Origin: a virus
IMG/VR virus record: IMGVR_UViG_3300003806_000007
Coordinates: 1 to 22,964 of that record
DNA length: 22,964 bases
Direction: 5' to 3' (one strand)
Shown: piece after piece, positions 13,243 to 19,406 of the stretch
How the letters are laid out: each line of letters opens with the position of its first letter
Position numbering within the stretch: position 1 is the first letter of the stretch
Program-made: the position numbers and the translations under genes
Notes under the pieces: generated by a model
What the model saw: the letters and a program-made list of their open reading frames with translations, nothing else
Told to the model about the DNA's origin: nothing
Database searches by the model: none

Positions 13243-13539
13243 TTATTTGTCATTTGCGTTTTCTTCAAATCTGCAATTGTTTTTAATTTCAATTATTCTT
13301 GAAGTATCCAACCGATTAAAAAGGTCAAATAAACCACGCTGAATTAAAGCAGCTATAACATCAGATTTACTCCAATCAGAAGCGATGCATATCGCATCTA
13401 TGTATTGAACGGTCAGATAATCAATTCTAATACTAAATTGCTTGCCCCCAGTGACAGGTTTCAAGTCAACAACAGGATCATTGTTGATTTTATTGGCTAA
13501 TATTTTAACGTATGAAGGATCGTGCGTTAACGGGTTCAT
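13243..13539 (-). CDS. Possible ribbon-helix-helix DNA-binding protein
   Basis: 98 residues from the ATG at 13539. The segment KQFSIRIDYLTVQYIDAICI then ASDWSKSDVIAALIQRGLFDLF (about 33-74) fits a ribbon-helix-helix fold of the CopG/MetJ kind: a beta-strand with alternating residues, helix one, the turn S-D-W-S-K-S, and helix two. Such proteins bind palindromic operators as dimers, so it is a candidate regulator for the palindromes in this phage. Its C-terminus is Asn and Glu-rich and lacks the ALKEGE tag. It ends 14-17 nt before the next start. Confidence 0.6.
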   Translation of the reverse strand: MNPLTHDPSYVKILANKINNDPVVDLKPVTGGKQFSIRIDYLTVQYIDAICIASDWSKSDVIAALIQRGLFDLFNRLDTSRIIEIKNNCRFEENANDK

Positions 13540-13853
13540 CACTCACCCTCCTTCAGTGCGGCTTTTGCGGTCTTCTGCATTTCTTTCCAAATTTCGTATA
13601 CGTCACCACCTTCGCAAGACGCAATCCATTGCAGGGCGTACCGCAGCCGTTCAATCTCATCGGCGGCATCGGTAATTGTTTTTGGCATGAGCCGTAACGC
13701 TTCCCGCAACCGTTCAAGTTCATTGGCAGCTTTTTGAAACGCATCCCAATAAAGACGGGATTCTTTCCGCAACCGTTCAATCTCAGCATTTTTTTGTTCA
13801 ATTTCAATTTCAAGCTGTTTGATCGTCTCGTCTTGTGTCCAGTCTTTTGCCAT
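13539..13853 (-). CDS. Coiled-coil array protein with repeated EIERLR
   Basis: 104 residues from the ATG at 13853 (TGATG overlap with the upstream stop, GGGGAGG upstream). It is almost entirely coiled-coil: IKQLEIEIEQKNAEIERLRK (about 11-30), ANELERLREALRLMPK (about 43-58) and DAADEIERLRYALQWIA (about 63-79). It ends in KAALKEGE. The repeated ERLR units are encoded by near-identical DNA shared with the genes at 14104 and 14367. This kind of protein is common in phages without a known role. Confidence 0.7.
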   Translation of the reverse strand: MAKDWTQDETIKQLEIEIEQKNAEIERLRKESRLYWDAFQKAANELERLREALRLMPKTITDAADEIERLRYALQWIASCEGGDVYEIWKEMQKTAKAALKEGE

Positions 13854-14104
13854 CACCACTGCACCTCCCCAATCACGCCCATAATATCTTTTGCCATATC
13901 CAATCGCCCAGCTTGTCTCCCAACAAAATACGCTTCGTTAATCGCTTCTGCTGAAATGCCGTGTTGGTCAATAAAATACTTTGGAACATTACCATCTACG
14001 GCTTTCAAGCGTTCGCTTGTCCAATGGGCGGAACTGCATATTTTACGAATGTCGTCTTTTATAAATTTGATCCGCATTTGTAGTTTTTCATAATCAGTTT
14101 TCAT
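13853..14104 (-). CDS. Small helical array protein, no ALKEGE tag
   Basis: 83 residues from the ATG at 14104, coupled to the upstream stop by TGATG and to the next gene likewise. It starts MKTDYEKLQMRIKFIKDDIR, has FIDQHGISAEAINEAYFVGRQAGRLDMAKDIM in its second half (about 45-76), and ends GVIGEVQW. The second half could be a helix-turn-helix-like or helical hairpin, but the match is weak. It lacks the ERLR repeat and the shared tag, and the junction that follows it is the only divergent one in the array, so it may be a later insertion. Confidence 0.65.
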   Translation of the reverse strand: MKTDYEKLQMRIKFIKDDIRKICSSAHWTSERLKAVDGNVPKYFIDQHGISAEAINEAYFVGRQAGRLDMAKDIMGVIGEVQW

Positions 14105-14367
14105 CACTCACCCTCCTTCAGTGCGGCACGGGCAATTTCGTGCATCTCATCACATTCCATGGACGCGCCTTCTGGCCCGTAGTATTTTACAGCGTCAATT
14201 TTCCGCAACGCTTCCCGCAACCGTTCTGGCGTGTCGCACAAAATCGTCCACATTTTAAAATTATCTTCCCGCAGCTTTTCAATTTCATTGGCGGCTTCAA
14301 CCATCATATCAGCCGCATAACCCGATAATCCATTGGCGTAATCACGCAACCGTTCAACGATGTTCAT
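14104..14367 (-). CDS. Coiled-coil array protein, MNIVERLRDYA type
   Basis: 87 residues from the ATG at 14367. It begins MNIVERLRDYANGLSGYAAD, close to the starts of the two next paralogues (MDIVEKIL and MDIVERLD). It continues with AANEIEKLREDNFKMW (about 26-41) and PERLREALRKIDAV (about 47-60), and ends RAALKEGE. The protein is predicted to be mostly helical. Similar short phage proteins with IVERLR and EIERLR are frequent in phage genomes, usually next to genes of this type; function unknown. Confidence 0.72.
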   Translation of the reverse strand: MNIVERLRDYANGLSGYAADMMVEAANEIEKLREDNFKMWTILCDTPERLREALRKIDAVKYYGPEGASMECDEMHEIARAALKEGE

Positions 14368-14594
14368 CACTCAACCTCCTTCAGTGTGGCTAATGTTTCT
14401 GGTTTTAAATAAAAATGATCCGCCCTTGAAACATATTGCTCCAAATCCCACAACGCTTCCCGCAACCGTTCAATCTCGTCGGCGGCTTCCTTCCAAGGAA
14501 CAAACTCTTCATCTGGCAAATCAAATATTGCCATTTGCTCAGGGTTGAATATGCTCAACTCATGTTGGCGTAATATCTTTTCAACGATGTCCAT
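14367..14594 (-). CDS. Coiled-coil array protein, MDIVEKIL type
   Basis: 75 residues. Two ATGs are adjacent at 14597 and 14594; the second matches the start spacing and sequence of the paralogues. Motifs are MDIVEKILRQHELSIF at the start, AADEIERLREALWDLEQYVS (about 37-56) and a C-terminal LATLKEVE, a variant of the shared tag. It is the shortest of the coiled-coil paralogues, with an acidic segment FDLPDEEFVPW between the two helices. Confidence 0.7.
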   Translation of the reverse strand: MDIVEKILRQHELSIFNPEQMAIFDLPDEEFVPWKEAADEIERLREALWDLEQYVSRADHFYLKPETLATLKEVE

Positions 14595-14607
14595 CATTCA
14601 CCCTCCT

Positions 14608-14682
14608 TCAACGAAACCATAAATATGCAAAAACTATCCAGAAAACCGTATTGCATATAAATTCAATCGCATGATCTGACAT
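14608..14682 (-). CDS. 24-residue micro-ORF with a single membrane helix
   Basis: Reads MSDHAIEFICNTVFWIVFAY then LWFR. The ATG overlaps the upstream stop (TGATG) and carries the junction ribosome binding site; the stop is the TGA that opens the next junction. Residues 8-22 are continuous hydrophobic and aromatic, enough for one membrane helix, with a basic C-terminal Arg. It could be a small membrane peptide such as a regulator of host membrane enzymes; this is inferred from composition only. Confidence 0.5.
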   Translation of the reverse strand: MSDHAIEFICNTVFWIVFAYLWFR

Positions 14683-14909
14683 CAATCACCCTCCTTCAGT
14701 GCTTTTTCAGCAAGACCAACTGCCATTGCCAGAACAGTCCATGTCACGCCTTCATTAGATGTTTGGGGCGTAGGTATGTCTTCATGCTCAATGTCTGCAA
14801 TTTGTTGCAATACACCGCGCAACCGTTCAATCGCGCTTTTTGCATCACGGGATAACTGATCTTTGCCATTGAACCGCAGATGTTCATCTAACCGTTCTAC
14901 AATATCCAT
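14682..14909 (-). CDS. Coiled-coil array protein, MDIVERLDEH type
   Basis: 75 residues from the ATG at 14909. It starts MDIVERLDEHLRFNGKDQLS and contains DAKSAIERLRGVLQQIADIE (about 23-42), and the C-terminus ends AEKALKEGD, the shared tag. It is a clear paralogue of the proteins starting at 14367 and 14594, with the same two-helix plan and the same start motif. Its ribosome binding site is in the last codons of the upstream gene. Confidence 0.7.
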   Translation of the reverse strand: MDIVERLDEHLRFNGKDQLSRDAKSAIERLRGVLQQIADIEHEDIPTPQTSNEGVTWTVLAMAVGLAEKALKEGD

Positions 14910-15124
14910 CACTCACCCTCCTTTTTCATGGACGAAAGGATGCGTTCTATATCCGCTTTTAACCTTTCGTTCTCCCTCCTGACTGGGCCAACCCACGCCA
15001 ATGTGTTCTCAAGCTGCATCTCGAGCTTAGCTATTTGCTTCCGCAGCTCGATGATATGGTCAATCGTTACAGGATCAGCGTAACGGCTGTCGGACATTAG
15101 GCTTTTGGATTGGAATCCAGTCAT
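14909..15124 (-). CDS. Small coiled-coil protein ending in KKEGE
   Basis: 71 residues from the ATG at 15124, which overlaps the stop of the DUF1064 gene by ATGA; the longer frame to 15235 lies inside that gene and is rejected. After a short N-terminal segment (MTGFQSKSLMSDSRYADPV) it is a coiled-coil from about 20: HIIELRKQIAKLEMQLENTL then RRENERLKADIERILSSM. It ends KKEGE, related to the array tag. It is the first member of the junction-linked array. Confidence 0.7.
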   Translation of the reverse strand: MTGFQSKSLMSDSRYADPVTIDHIIELRKQIAKLEMQLENTLAWVGPVRRENERLKADIERILSSMKKEGE

Positions 15125-15462
15125 TTCACTATCACCTCGATCTTGATGCCATAGAACAATTCTGCCGCCTTTTTCCTCAATCGGTATGCGGCGTCCTTGA
15201 CTGTACCACTGGATTTCAACTCTTCGATTACACATTGGCCGTCCCTCATGTACTTAAAGTCAGCCGTGTAGGTGCAGTAGTGTATACCATTGATAGATAC
15301 CTTAAATTCCGGCTGAAGCTCTAAATCGGATATTATTCCCGCTCGGGAATGTAGTTTTAGCTCGGCGTATCGATTCATCTCTTTTTTAGATGCAAAGACA
15401 ATACCGTCCAAAGTCCGCTCTTGGACCGGAGACACCTTATATCTATTTTTATTTTTTTCCAT
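15121..15462 (-). CDS. DUF1064-type predicted nuclease
   Basis: 113 residues from the ATG at 15462, with AAGGGGGC upstream; the longer frame to 15582 enters the divergent gene and is rejected. Motifs match DUF1064 (PF06356): GIVFASKKEMNRYAELKL (about 20-37), ISDLELQPEFKV (about 44-55), YTADFKYM (Asp68) and VIEELKSSGT (Glu81, Lys83). The Glu28, Asp68, Glu81-x-Lys83 set fits a PD-(D/E)XK nuclease, and the family is thought to resemble Holliday-junction resolvases. It probably processes recombination or replication intermediates with the divergent YqaJ/ERF module. Confidence 0.85.
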   Translation of the reverse strand: MEKNKNRYKVSPVQERTLDGIVFASKKEMNRYAELKLHSRAGIISDLELQPEFKVSINGIHYCTYTADFKYMRDGQCVIEELKSSGTVKDAAYRLRKKAAELFYGIKIEVIVK

Positions 15463-15538
15463 TGACAAGCCCCCTTGCAAAAAATTTTTTACTGATCTAT
15501 CTGTTGATTGTCGCGCTGTGCGACTGGGAGAAAATGAC
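15463..15538. promoter_or_regulatory. Divergent promoter region with A/T palindrome
   Basis: Seventy-six bases separate two divergent operons. AAAAAATTTTTT (15479-15490) is a perfect A/T palindrome. A GTCGC/GCGAC hairpin lies at 15510-15524. Weak promoter matches exist rightward (TTGCAA, 17 bp, TATCTG at 15475-15503) and leftward (GCGACA, 17 bp, TAAAAA). Promoter assignment is uncertain. Confidence 0.4.
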
Positions 15539-15766
15539 ATGGCCACATCTATCTTTAATGACATAAACCATTTGACTATCATGTTTTCTTACTCGCCAGA
15601 GGCGGGTAAGACCATCATGAATATCCTAATCGATACCAACCCCCGTGTCCCGGGACAAGCCGTCATGCACGAGGAAGTAGCCCTCATGTATCGCGGGATG
15701 CCGTCCGACCTGCGTAAAATGTTGAAGGCAGAGTTGGCTCACTTTATGGATGGTGAAGATGAATGA
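15539..15766 (+). CDS. Small unknown protein opening recombination operon
   Basis: 75 residues from the ATG at 15539, preceded by GGGAGAAAATGAC; an earlier frame start at 15518 is less well placed. It reads MATSIFNDINHLTIMFSYSP, then PEAGKTIMNILIDTNPRVPG (about 19-38), with EEVALMYRGMPSDLRKMLKAEL (about 45-66) and an acidic end DGEDE. The look is that of a compact helical protein. It overlaps the next gene and heads the operon that holds the recombinases, so a role in recombination control is possible but unproven. Confidence 0.65.
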   Translation: MATSIFNDINHLTIMFSYSPEAGKTIMNILIDTNPRVPGQAVMHEEVALMYRGMPSDLRKMLKAELAHFMDGEDE

Positions 15767-15947
15767 GATCATTCAAGGCCACGAGCTGGGCATCATCGTT
15801 GCCCTTATGTGGATCATCGCGCTGCTGTCGCTGTTCCATATTGTTGTTTTCTTTAAGTTTCTCCTGAAAGGGGCGGTGCGGCGCCTTGCTGGAGAAAGCA
15901 AATACCCCAACCAATACGAAGACCCTAACCACTTTGGGAGCCACTAA
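15759..15947 (+). CDS. Small single-pass membrane protein
   Basis: 62 residues from the ATG at 15759, overlapping the previous gene; an ATG at 15750 adds three residues. The segment GIIVALMWIIALLSLFHIVV (about 10-29) continuing to FFKFLL is a strong transmembrane helix. It is followed by a basic stretch (KGAVRRLAGESK) likely facing the cytoplasm, and a hydrophilic tail. It has no holin partner nearby and only one helix, so a lysis role is uncertain. Its stop overlaps the YqaJ start (TAATG). Confidence 0.65.
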   Translation: MNEIIQGHELGIIVALMWIIALLSLFHIVVFFKFLLKGAVRRLAGESKYPNQYEDPNHFGSH

Positions 15948-16753
15948 TGAATGACGTATTGATCGATCTTGGCCTGACGACGGGCCAGAAAGAGTTCCGC
16001 AAAAGGATTATTGGCGGATCAGATGCCAATATCCTTATGTCTGGAAACGATGAACGCATCCTACAGCTCTGGAAAGAGAAGCGGGGTGAGACTGAAGGTG
16101 AAGATCTATCTGATGTTCTCCAAGTTCAGCTCGGCAGCTGGACGGAAGCGTTTAACCGCTCTTGGTTTACCAAGAAAACAAAGCGTACCGTCACCAATGC
16201 AGGGGACCAGATGATTTGTCTGGACTACCCCTTCATGGGCTGCACCCTTGATGGCCTGACCGACAACAAGACAGTCCTCTGGGAAGCCAAGCACGTCTCG
16301 GCCTTCTTCAAGGATGAGGAAGTTCTGGAGAAATACATTCCCCAGTTAACCCACAACATGATCGTCTGCGGTCTGGGAGCAGCCACGCTCTCGGTAATCT
16401 TTGGCAACCATCGGTACGAAGCCTTTGATATCATGTTGGATGATGATTACGCCGCTGAACTGATTGAGATGGAGCAGCGCTTCTGGGAATGTGTCCAGAA
16501 TGGCATTGCCCCTGTCATCGTTGCTCAGAAATATACTGGCCCTGTCGACCGCAAGGTGGACATGACTGGGAACAACGTGTGGGCATCGGCTGCTGCTGAA
16601 TTCCTGAAGAACCAAGCTGCGGCCAAGCTGTTTGAGACTGCGAAAGCTGAACTGAAAGAAATGGTCCCCGTTGATGCTGTCGAAGCATTTGGCCATGGGA
16701 TCGCCATCAAACGGTCCAAGACTGGATCACTAACCATTAAGGAGTCAAAATGA
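15947..16753 (+). CDS. YqaJ-like viral recombinase exonuclease
   Basis: A 268-residue protein of the YqaJ/lambda-exonuclease fold (PD-(D/E)XK). It starts resection of double-stranded ends for single-strand annealing. Motifs are IGGSDA (22-27), LGSWTEAFN (Glu67), CTLDGL (Asp102), and LWEAKH (Glu113, Lys115) with a following Gln-bearing helix (KYIPQLTHNM). Length is typical. It is coupled to the membrane protein upstream (TAATG) and to the ERF gene downstream (ATGA), the classical exonuclease plus annealase pairing. Confidence 0.92.
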   Translation: MNDVLIDLGLTTGQKEFRKRIIGGSDANILMSGNDERILQLWKEKRGETEGEDLSDVLQVQLGSWTEAFNRSWFTKKTKRTVTNAGDQMICLDYPFMGCTLDGLTDNKTVLWEAKHVSAFFKDEEVLEKYIPQLTHNMIVCGLGAATLSVIFGNHRYEAFDIMLDDDYAAELIEMEQRFWECVQNGIAPVIVAQKYTGPVDRKVDMTGNNVWASAAAEFLKNQAAAKLFETAKAELKEMVPVDAVEAFGHGIAIKRSKTGSLTIKESK

Positions 16754-17385
16754 GAACGTCTGATAACATTGATGCCATCTCAGCTGCGCTTGCCAAGGTG
16801 CAGGGCGAAGTTGCCAACCCAGTATTTAACAAGACCAACCCGCACTTCAAATCATCCTATGCAGATTTGGCGTCGGTTCTCAATGCCGTTCGCCCTGCGC
16901 TGTCCAAGCATGGCATTGCAATTATGCAGATGACCAATCTGGAGGAGGCGGGTGTCGTTCTATATACGCGCTTGACACACTCCAGTGGACAATGGATCGA
17001 GTCGGTTTACCCAGTCACGACATCGAGCAAGCACCAAGAGATCGCTTCTTCTTTGACCTACGCCAAGCGACTAAGTTTGTCGGCAATTGTCGGAGTTGCT
17101 GGTGAGGATGATGACGATGGCAATGCGGCCAACACGGTCCCTGCAAAGGCTGCGAACGTAACCACGATTGCCAAGAAGTCTGAAGTCAAAGCTACCCTCA
17201 TCGGGGAGGAGGCTCAAAAGGCCATCGAGGAAATGTCGGAGGCTCTCAACTCATGTGCGTCAAAGACTGATTTACAGGGATGGGCAACCAAGTACTCCGC
17301 CGTTAAGAACCGCCTATCTGCCGAAGACCAGATGACGGTGACGAAGGCGTTCCAGTCTGCCCAAGAGCGCTTAAGAGCTTCTTAA
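16750..17385 (+). CDS. erf: ERF-family single-strand annealing protein
   Basis: A 211-residue protein of the ERF superfamily (PF04404), which anneals complementary single strands made by the neighbouring exonuclease. Diagnostic segments are NPHFKSSYADLASVLNAVRP (about 30-49), TRLTHSSGQWIES (about 73-85) and SSLTYAKRLSLSAIVGVAGE (about 99-118), followed by the acidic DDDDGN. The C-terminal half (about 125-211) is variable and helical, as in other ERF proteins. It overlaps YqaJ by ATGA. Confidence 0.92.
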   Translation: MRTSDNIDAISAALAKVQGEVANPVFNKTNPHFKSSYADLASVLNAVRPALSKHGIAIMQMTNLEEAGVVLYTRLTHSSGQWIESVYPVTTSSKHQEIASSLTYAKRLSLSAIVGVAGEDDDDGNAANTVPAKAANVTTIAKKSEVKATLIGEEAQKAIEEMSEALNSCASKTDLQGWATKYSAVKNRLSAEDQMTVTKAFQSAQERLRAS

Positions 17386-17831
17386 TGTCTGTAGCAATCC
17401 ATGTCAGGCGTAGTGGGGACAAGCTCGTTCCCATTACCGAGTGGGATCGGGAGCAGCTTCTGGATGTGCCGGAAGGCAAAGACTTATCCATCAAGCTCTC
17501 CCGTACCCGCAGCGCCAGACAACACAGATTGTTTTGGTCATTGATGCAGATCGTGGTGGACAACCATCCATACTATCTCAGACCGGAGCAGCTGGTTGAA
17601 TGGTTAAAGCTGCGCCTTGGGTACGTCGAGGAAATCATGTTCCATAATGGCGAGATGATGACGAAGCTATCGTCGATCAGCTTTACATCGATGGGACAGA
17701 TTGAGTTCCAAGAGTTCTTTAACAAAGCGCTCTACGTCATCGCAACTGAAGTCGCCCTGACTAGCGAGGAAGGTCTTATCGCTGAGTTGGAGCGCGTATT
17801 AGGGGAGAAGGCAGAGTCATGGTTAAAATAA
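17385..17831 (+). CDS. DUF1367-like or NinB-like phage protein
   Basis: A 148-residue protein overlapping the ERF stop (TAATG). It has KLVPITEWDREQLLDVPEGK (about 13-32), SRTRSARQHRLFWSLMQIVV (about 39-58) and SSISFTSMGQIEFQEFFNKA (about 96-115). This set (basic RSARQHRLFW and SISF..M...EF) resembles DUF1367 and the NinB type of proteins placed beside phage recombinases. A role in recombination with YqaJ and ERF is inferred from the neighbourhood. I prefer DUF1367-like, but NinB-like is an open alternative. Confidence 0.7.
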   Translation: MSVAIHVRRSGDKLVPITEWDREQLLDVPEGKDLSIKLSRTRSARQHRLFWSLMQIVVDNHPYYLRPEQLVEWLKLRLGYVEEIMFHNGEMMTKLSSISFTSMGQIEFQEFFNKALYVIATEVALTSEEGLIAELERVLGEKAESWLK

Positions 17832-18361
17832 CAAGTAACCGCCCTTGGTTGCTGGAAGAGCGGCAGCAGTGCATCGAGATGGCTAATGCAGGGTTTTCTG
17901 GAAGCGAGATAGCCGCCAAGCTGGATCGTCCGAGAAACGCTGTCATCGGCTTGCTTCACCGAGCTGGTGTACCTCTTCTCGGTCATCTGAGAAACAAAGA
18001 TGTACCGAAAAAGGTACAGGTTCCAAAACCAAGGATCATCGTCCGGGCTAAAACTCCTAAGCCTAAAGTCGTAGCACCTTACGTTCCAGAGCCTGAGCAG
18101 CCGCTGCCGGACATAAAACCCATCGTTCGGAGTGAGTACGGCCCGACATCTTTTACCGATGGAAGGTATGACCAATGCCAATGGGTCAGCCATGTAGCCA
18201 CAAATGACAGGCCAGCCATTATCTGCGGTCAAGCTGTCAAGAAAATTGGGTGCCGTTGGTGCGCTGAGCATTACGACATCGTTTACATTCCACGATCGGC
18301 TCACAAGCGGGTCATCGGTGCAATGGAATACGGGTGGAAAGGACCGTCAGCAAGGAAATGA
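17819..18361 (+). CDS. GcrA cell-cycle regulator homologue
   Basis: A 180-residue protein similar to GcrA (PF07750), the alphaproteobacterial factor that binds sigma70 and methylated GANTC promoters to drive S-phase genes. The N-terminus is helix-turn-helix: WLLEERQQCIEMANAGFSGS then EIAAKLDRPRNAVIGLLHRAG (about 10-50), where RNAVIGLLHRAG matches the GcrA signature. A Pro and Lys-rich linker follows (60-105). The C-terminus has QCQW (Cys120), ICGQ (Cys136) and GCRWCAEHY (Cys145, Cys148, His151), as in the sigma-interacting domain. It overlaps the previous gene by 13 nt. It could redirect host transcription or read host methylation. Confidence 0.85.
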   Translation: MVKITSNRPWLLEERQQCIEMANAGFSGSEIAAKLDRPRNAVIGLLHRAGVPLLGHLRNKDVPKKVQVPKPRIIVRAKTPKPKVVAPYVPEPEQPLPDIKPIVRSEYGPTSFTDGRYDQCQWVSHVATNDRPAIICGQAVKKIGCRWCAEHYDIVYIPRSAHKRVIGAMEYGWKGPSARK

Positions 18362-18732
18362 TTAAAGTAGAGGACATGGGTACGACGAAGCGGGGCAATC
18401 TTTCGCAACGTCGTAAGTTAGCAATCTGGGAGAGAGAACACGGAAAATGTATGGAATGTGGGGTAAAATTAATGACTGGTGGGTTTATTTACGAACACGT
18501 CAGGGCGCTGGAGCTGGGGGGAACAGACACGGACGACAATATCCGGCTTACCTGCAAGCCGTGCGCAACCTCCAAGACGAAGATAGATCATCAAACAGCG
18601 GGGAAGGCGAAAAGAAAGAAAGCAAGCTACTTGGGATTGAAGGAGTCCCGTACACCATTGCCATTAGGCAAGAACTCAAAGTGGAAGAAGAAGCTCAATG
18701 GACAGGTCGTCCTGAGAAACAGTGGAGAATGA
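18358..18732 (+). CDS. HNH endonuclease-type protein
   Basis: 124 residues from the ATG at 18358, which overlaps the GcrA-like stop as ATGA; an earlier frame start at 18334 is less likely. The HNH core is GKCMECG (Cys31, Cys34), YEHVRALELGGTD (Glu46-His47), DNIRLTCKPCATSKT (Asn61, Cys66, Cys69). The His-Asn pair and two CxxC knuckles are intact, so a nicking or cutting nuclease is plausible. The C-terminal 45 residues are highly basic. It may act in packaging or recombination, or be a free-standing homing-type nuclease. Confidence 0.85.
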   Translation: MIKVEDMGTTKRGNLSQRRKLAIWEREHGKCMECGVKLMTGGFIYEHVRALELGGTDTDDNIRLTCKPCATSKTKIDHQTAGKAKRKKASYLGLKESRTPLPLGKNSKWKKKLNGQVVLRNSGE

Positions 18733-18734
18733 CA

Positions 18735-19094
18735 ATGAATAAAGGCCAAATGCAGACAGCTCTTACCAAGGTGTCCGATACGTTCGCTAAGCTCGATGAG
18801 TACAACTTCAAAGACTTGTTGGGCAATACGGCTGTGTTCGCCAATATGAAGCTGGAGAACCCAGTGGATGAATGGAGCCTTGCGATCATCATGTCGGCTT
18901 TCGCAGATGCGAAGACCAGCATTATGCCTGAAAGGGTCGAAGCCTATCGGGAGTCCATCATGTGGACGGCTATCGCTGCCGACCTGAAGGAAGAGAAGCG
19001 CAATCAGATGCCTCGCGTCAACACGGCAATCGAGGCTGCGCTAAGCAATTACAACCCGGCATTGAACACGCCACCATTTACGGAACAAAACTAA
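18735..19094 (+). CDS. Small unknown helical protein
   Basis: 119 residues from the ATG at 18735, with AGTGGAG placed 7 nt before; an ATG at 18729 (ATGA overlap with the HNH stop) is also possible. The frame extending to 18447 lies in the HNH gene and is rejected. It is rich in Ala, Met and Lys: MNKGQMQTALTKVSDTFAKL at the start, DEWSLAIIMSAFADAKTSIM in the centre (about 45-64) and RVNTAIEAALSNYNP near the end. It looks wholly helical. No family is recognised. Confidence 0.7.
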   Translation: MNKGQMQTALTKVSDTFAKLDEYNFKDLLGNTAVFANMKLENPVDEWSLAIIMSAFADAKTSIMPERVEAYRESIMWTAIAADLKEEKRNQMPRVNTAIEAALSNYNPALNTPPFTEQN

Positions 19095-19372
19095 TGAGCA
19101 AGCTAAAGATTGGAGAAGTAATTTCCACCATAACGGGCGATGAGTCGTACTCGGTAATGATCGACTGGATGCGTCTAAAGCATCGGTACGGTGACAGCTG
19201 GTTCTTTTCGACCGACCCCGAGCTTTTGGACATCTTGAAGTGCAGAAGCAAAGCCAACGTCTCGGCCAAGCTGCAAAAACTTCATCTCATGGGATGGGCA
19301 AGCAGAAGCCTACCCAGTGATAAACGGGAAGGCTCCGGCAGTGTGCCGTACAAGTACAACGTAGGTAAGTAA
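19094..19372 (+). CDS. Possible winged-helix DNA-binding protein
   Basis: 92 residues starting at the ATG that overlaps the previous stop (TAATG). The second half, LDILKCRSKANVSAKLQKLH then LMGWASRSLPSD (about 44-78), reads as helix-turn-helix followed by a beta-wing (EGSGSVPYKYNV). This resembles small winged-helix regulators at the ends of phage recombination operons, for example NinH-like or replication-associated proteins, but the match is loose. It is the last gene before the terminator at 19380. Confidence 0.65.
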   Translation: MSKLKIGEVISTITGDESYSVMIDWMRLKHRYGDSWFFSTDPELLDILKCRSKANVSAKLQKLHLMGWASRSLPSDKREGSGSVPYKYNVGK

Positions 19373-19379
19373 GGAATGA

Positions 19380-19406
19380 CCCCCAGATTAACGTCTGGGG
19401 GTTTTC
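19380..19406 (+). terminator. Intrinsic terminator of recombination operon
   Basis: CCCCCAGA (19380-19387) and TCTGGGGG (19394-19401) form a perfect 8 bp stem with loop TTAACG, followed by TTTTCT. The loop holds the TAA stop codon of the convergent virion gene (19388-19390, minus strand), so the last bases of that gene and the terminator share the same DNA. The minus strand lacks a T-tract here, so it mainly stops rightward transcription. Confidence 0.88.

Larger units (their letters stand above)
13696..14471 (-). repeat. Three identical 20 bp repeats in coiled-coil genes
   Basis: AACGCTTCCCGCAACCGTTC (plus-strand sense) occurs exactly at 13696-13715, 14207-14226 and 14452-14471, inside three different genes, coding ERLREAL or close to it on the minus strand. 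Related longer matches continue toward a TCAATCTCATCGGCGGC-like tail at 13642-13666 and 14461-14486. These give short homology between genes in addition to the junction repeats. Confidence 0.75.
12861..14927 (-). repeat. Repeated gene junction carrying ribosome binding site
   Basis: Nine gene junctions share the minus-strand sequence TGAAGGAGGGTGAGTGATG with few changes: starts at 12863, 12975, 13226, 13539, 14104, 14367, 14594, 14682 and 14909 (the last lacks the leading TGA). The junction at 13853 is divergent. Where an upstream gene is read in one frame it encodes the C-terminal tag ALKEGE and the TGATG stop/start overlap. After the two micro-ORFs the same bases are read in another frame, with the first TGA as stop. 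Conservation is thus at the nucleotide level. Confidence 0.8.

Noticed and set aside
12861-14927. Possible CRISPR array because of regularly spaced repeats
   Set aside because: Repeat spacing follows gene lengths (75 to 315 bp), the intervening sequences are coding, and no cas genes are present.
12861-14927. Diversity-generating retroelement as the cause of repeated coding segments
   Set aside because: No reverse transcriptase, and the repeats are exact instead of showing adenine-specific variation.
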